In this document: piece after piece, positions 62,781-64,000 of the stretch
Layout: every line of letters starts with the position of its first letter
Position numbering within the stretch: the stretch's first letter is position 1
DNA from: CBDDHT01 sp965228615
Lineage (GTDB): Bacteria > Pseudomonadota > Alphaproteobacteria > Rhizobiales > Methyloligellaceae
Direction: 5' to 3'
Length of the DNA stretch: 64,000 nucleotides
NCBI GenBank assembly: GCA_965228615.1
Contig: CBDDHT010000004.1
Span: 2,480,001-2,544,000 of the forward strand
Position numbers and translations under genes: made by a program
Notes under the pieces: model-generated
Seen by the model: only the letters and a program-made list of their open reading frames with translations
Databases searched by the model: none
Told to the model about the DNA's origin: nothing

Positions 62781-63767
62781 TCATCGGCGGATTAGGGCAC
62801 TCATCCCCTGCCATGCGGGGACGAGCACAAGGCTGACAATGGGGATCAACACAGCACCAACCACCAACCCAACAATACCCGAGCCGGCGGCCGACACCAG
62901 CCATGCCACAAATCCACCCATCACCGGCATCGTTTTTCCGGTTGCGGTGCCGGCGTCATGAATCACATGGGCGATGGTTCCCAAACCGAACTCCTCAAGA
63001 CCATGGACCAATATGCCGCCACCCACCCAGATCATCGCGGCCGTACCGATGACCGCCAGCACTTTCAGAAACACCGGCATACCAACCACCAAACCGCGGC
63101 CGACAGCCTGAATGAGCGGGCCCAATGGGGTGACCGGTTCGCGGGAGGCGAGCGCCAAGCCCACATCGTCGGCTTTGACGATCACAGCAACGCCTCCATA
63201 AACGAGAAGCGTGATGCCGACGCCCACAAGCGCCAGGATAATGGCCTGGGTCCAAAAACCCGCATCGGGAACCGCTGAAAGCGTTATCGCCATGATTTCA
63301 GCGGAGAGTATGAAATCGGTTCTGATGGCGCCTGCCACCTTCTTGTCTTCAAGAGCCTTCGGATCGATGTCGGCAAGACCGATCTTGGCTTCATGCGCCT
63401 TGGCCTTGTGCGGACTCAAAGCCTCGTAGATCTTCTCGGTTCCCTCGTAACAAAGATAGAGGCCGCCGAGCATCAGAAGCGGCGTGATCGCCCAAGGTGC
63501 GAACAAGCTGAGTGCAAGCGCCCCCGGCAGCAGAAAGAAGATCTTGTTTTTCAGAGAACCCTTCGCGATTTTTGCAACGATCGGCAGCTCGCGTGCTGCA
63601 GCAAATCCGACCACATAGCGCGGTGTGACCGCCGCGTCGTCGATCACCACACCGAGTGATTTGGAGCCTGCCTTGGCGGCCTGGGTGGCCACATCATCGA
63701 GTGAGGCCGCGGCAACTTTCGCGAGACCGGCAATATCGTCGAGAAGTGCAATCAGTCCTGTGCTCAC
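62781..63767 (-). CDS. DUF808 inner-membrane protein (YedI-like)
   Basis: 328 residues from a GTG at 63767, 5 bases after GGGG. The N-terminus STGLIALLDDIAGLAKVAAASLDDVA matches the DUF808/YedI family. About six to eight membrane helices follow, with a conserved loop SPHKAKAHEAK and a glycine-rich C-terminal half. Function is not established. The longest ORF adds 38 residues without family similarity. Confidence 0.85.
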   Translation of the reverse strand: MSTGLIALLDDIAGLAKVAAASLDDVATQAAKAGSKSLGVVIDDAAVTPRYVVGFAAARELPIVAKIAKGSLKNKIFFLLPGALALSLFAPWAITPLLMLGGLYLCYEGTEKIYEALSPHKAKAHEAKIGLADIDPKALEDKKVAGAIRTDFILSAEIMAITLSAVPDAGFWTQAIILALVGVGITLLVYGGVAVIVKADDVGLALASREPVTPLGPLIQAVGRGLVVGMPVFLKVLAVIGTAAMIWVGGGILVHGLEEFGLGTIAHVIHDAGTATGKTMPVMGGFVAWLVSAAGSGIVGLVVGAVLIPIVSLVLVPAWQGMSALIRR

Positions 63768-64000
63768 GGAAACCCCACTAATTCGGCGCCAGACAGTCCA
63801 AGCATGTTGACATTCACGCCCAGCAGAAGATCGATTCTCAAAGGCAGCTTTCAGACGTTCTGATTTGTTTCGGTCCGACAATCAACGCTTCAATCCAACG
63901 GAATGATCCGGCAGATTCCGCGCCTTTCCTTTGTTACTTCGGTCAGTTGGTGGGATCAAGACACGAGAAAACCCTGCAAATCCGCCATTTCCGGAATATG
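63768..64000. other. 233-base end of window, no gene recognised
   Basis: I see no coding region, RNA or strong hairpin here. It includes the DUF808 leader and probably the start of the next intergenic stretch. Confidence 0.5.

Overview
The window looks like a chromosome segment from an alphaproteobacterium of the order Hyphomicrobiales (Rhizobiales). The main reasons are the rhizobial-type order trxA-addA-addB-nucleotidyltransferase-tsaE fusion-tyrosine-box kinase-ahcY-ptsH-EIIA-hprK-chvG-chvI-(hugZ)-pckA, a class II AroA, an AccD without its zinc ribbon, and a kinase that matches DivL. The genus cannot be fixed from the sequence. No phage, insertion sequence or CRISPR array was seen. The only RNA gene found is one tRNA-Ala(GGC).

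Layout. 1-4.2 kb: LPS export (lptA end, lptB), rpoN, hpf and ptsN. 4.3-6.0 kb: a DUF1150 protein, Hsp20, tRNA-Ala and a FYDLN zinc-ribbon protein. 6.2-11.6 kb: aroA, cmk, rpsA, sppA, ihfB. 12.0-17.2 kb: trpF-trpB-trpA-accD-folC. 17.3-29.2 kb (minus strand): trxA, the AddAB recombination nuclease, a MurU-like nucleotidyltransferase, a TsaE-kinase fusion and a DivL-like kinase. 29.4-35.7 kb (minus strand): ahcY, then the regulatory phosphotransferase genes ptsH, an intruding methyltransferase, EIIA and hprK, then chvG and chvI. 35.9-41.3 kb: a HugZ-like protein, pckA, a secreted hypothetical, a gamma-glutamyltransferase homologue and a glutamine amidotransferase.

41.3-48.9 kb is the least familiar part. 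It holds two paralogous, divergently arranged pairs. Each pair has an exported beta-barrel-like protein on the minus strand and an exported caspase-fold (C14) protein with a peptidoglycan-binding-like region on the plus strand. A 100-residue exported protein lies between the pairs. All three plus-strand proteins end in the same kind of glycine-rich tail with a terminal Phe. The second divergent promoter region contains an exact TTAA-N7-TTAA CtrA box. This is my candidate for an undescribed envelope system.

48.9-53.6 kb (minus strand): an exported metallo-beta-lactamase-fold protein, a DUF1223 protein and acnA. 53.9-57.3 kb: cytochrome c maturation genes ccmA-B-C-D-G and a Pro/Ala-rich protein, followed by a cluster of three hairpins. 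57.5-63.8 kb: a MarR regulator, then ispZ, ftsY, mtaB and dapF as an overlapping minus-strand operon, a methyltransferase and a DUF808 membrane protein.

Many genes are translationally coupled: aroA-cmk, ccmA-ccmB, dapF-mtaB-ftsY, ggt-amidotransferase and tsaE-divL overlap by 4 bases as ATGA, and methyltransferase-ptsH as GTGA. Start sites were moved inward from the longest ORF wherever a ribosome-binding site, signal peptide or family N-terminus supported it.
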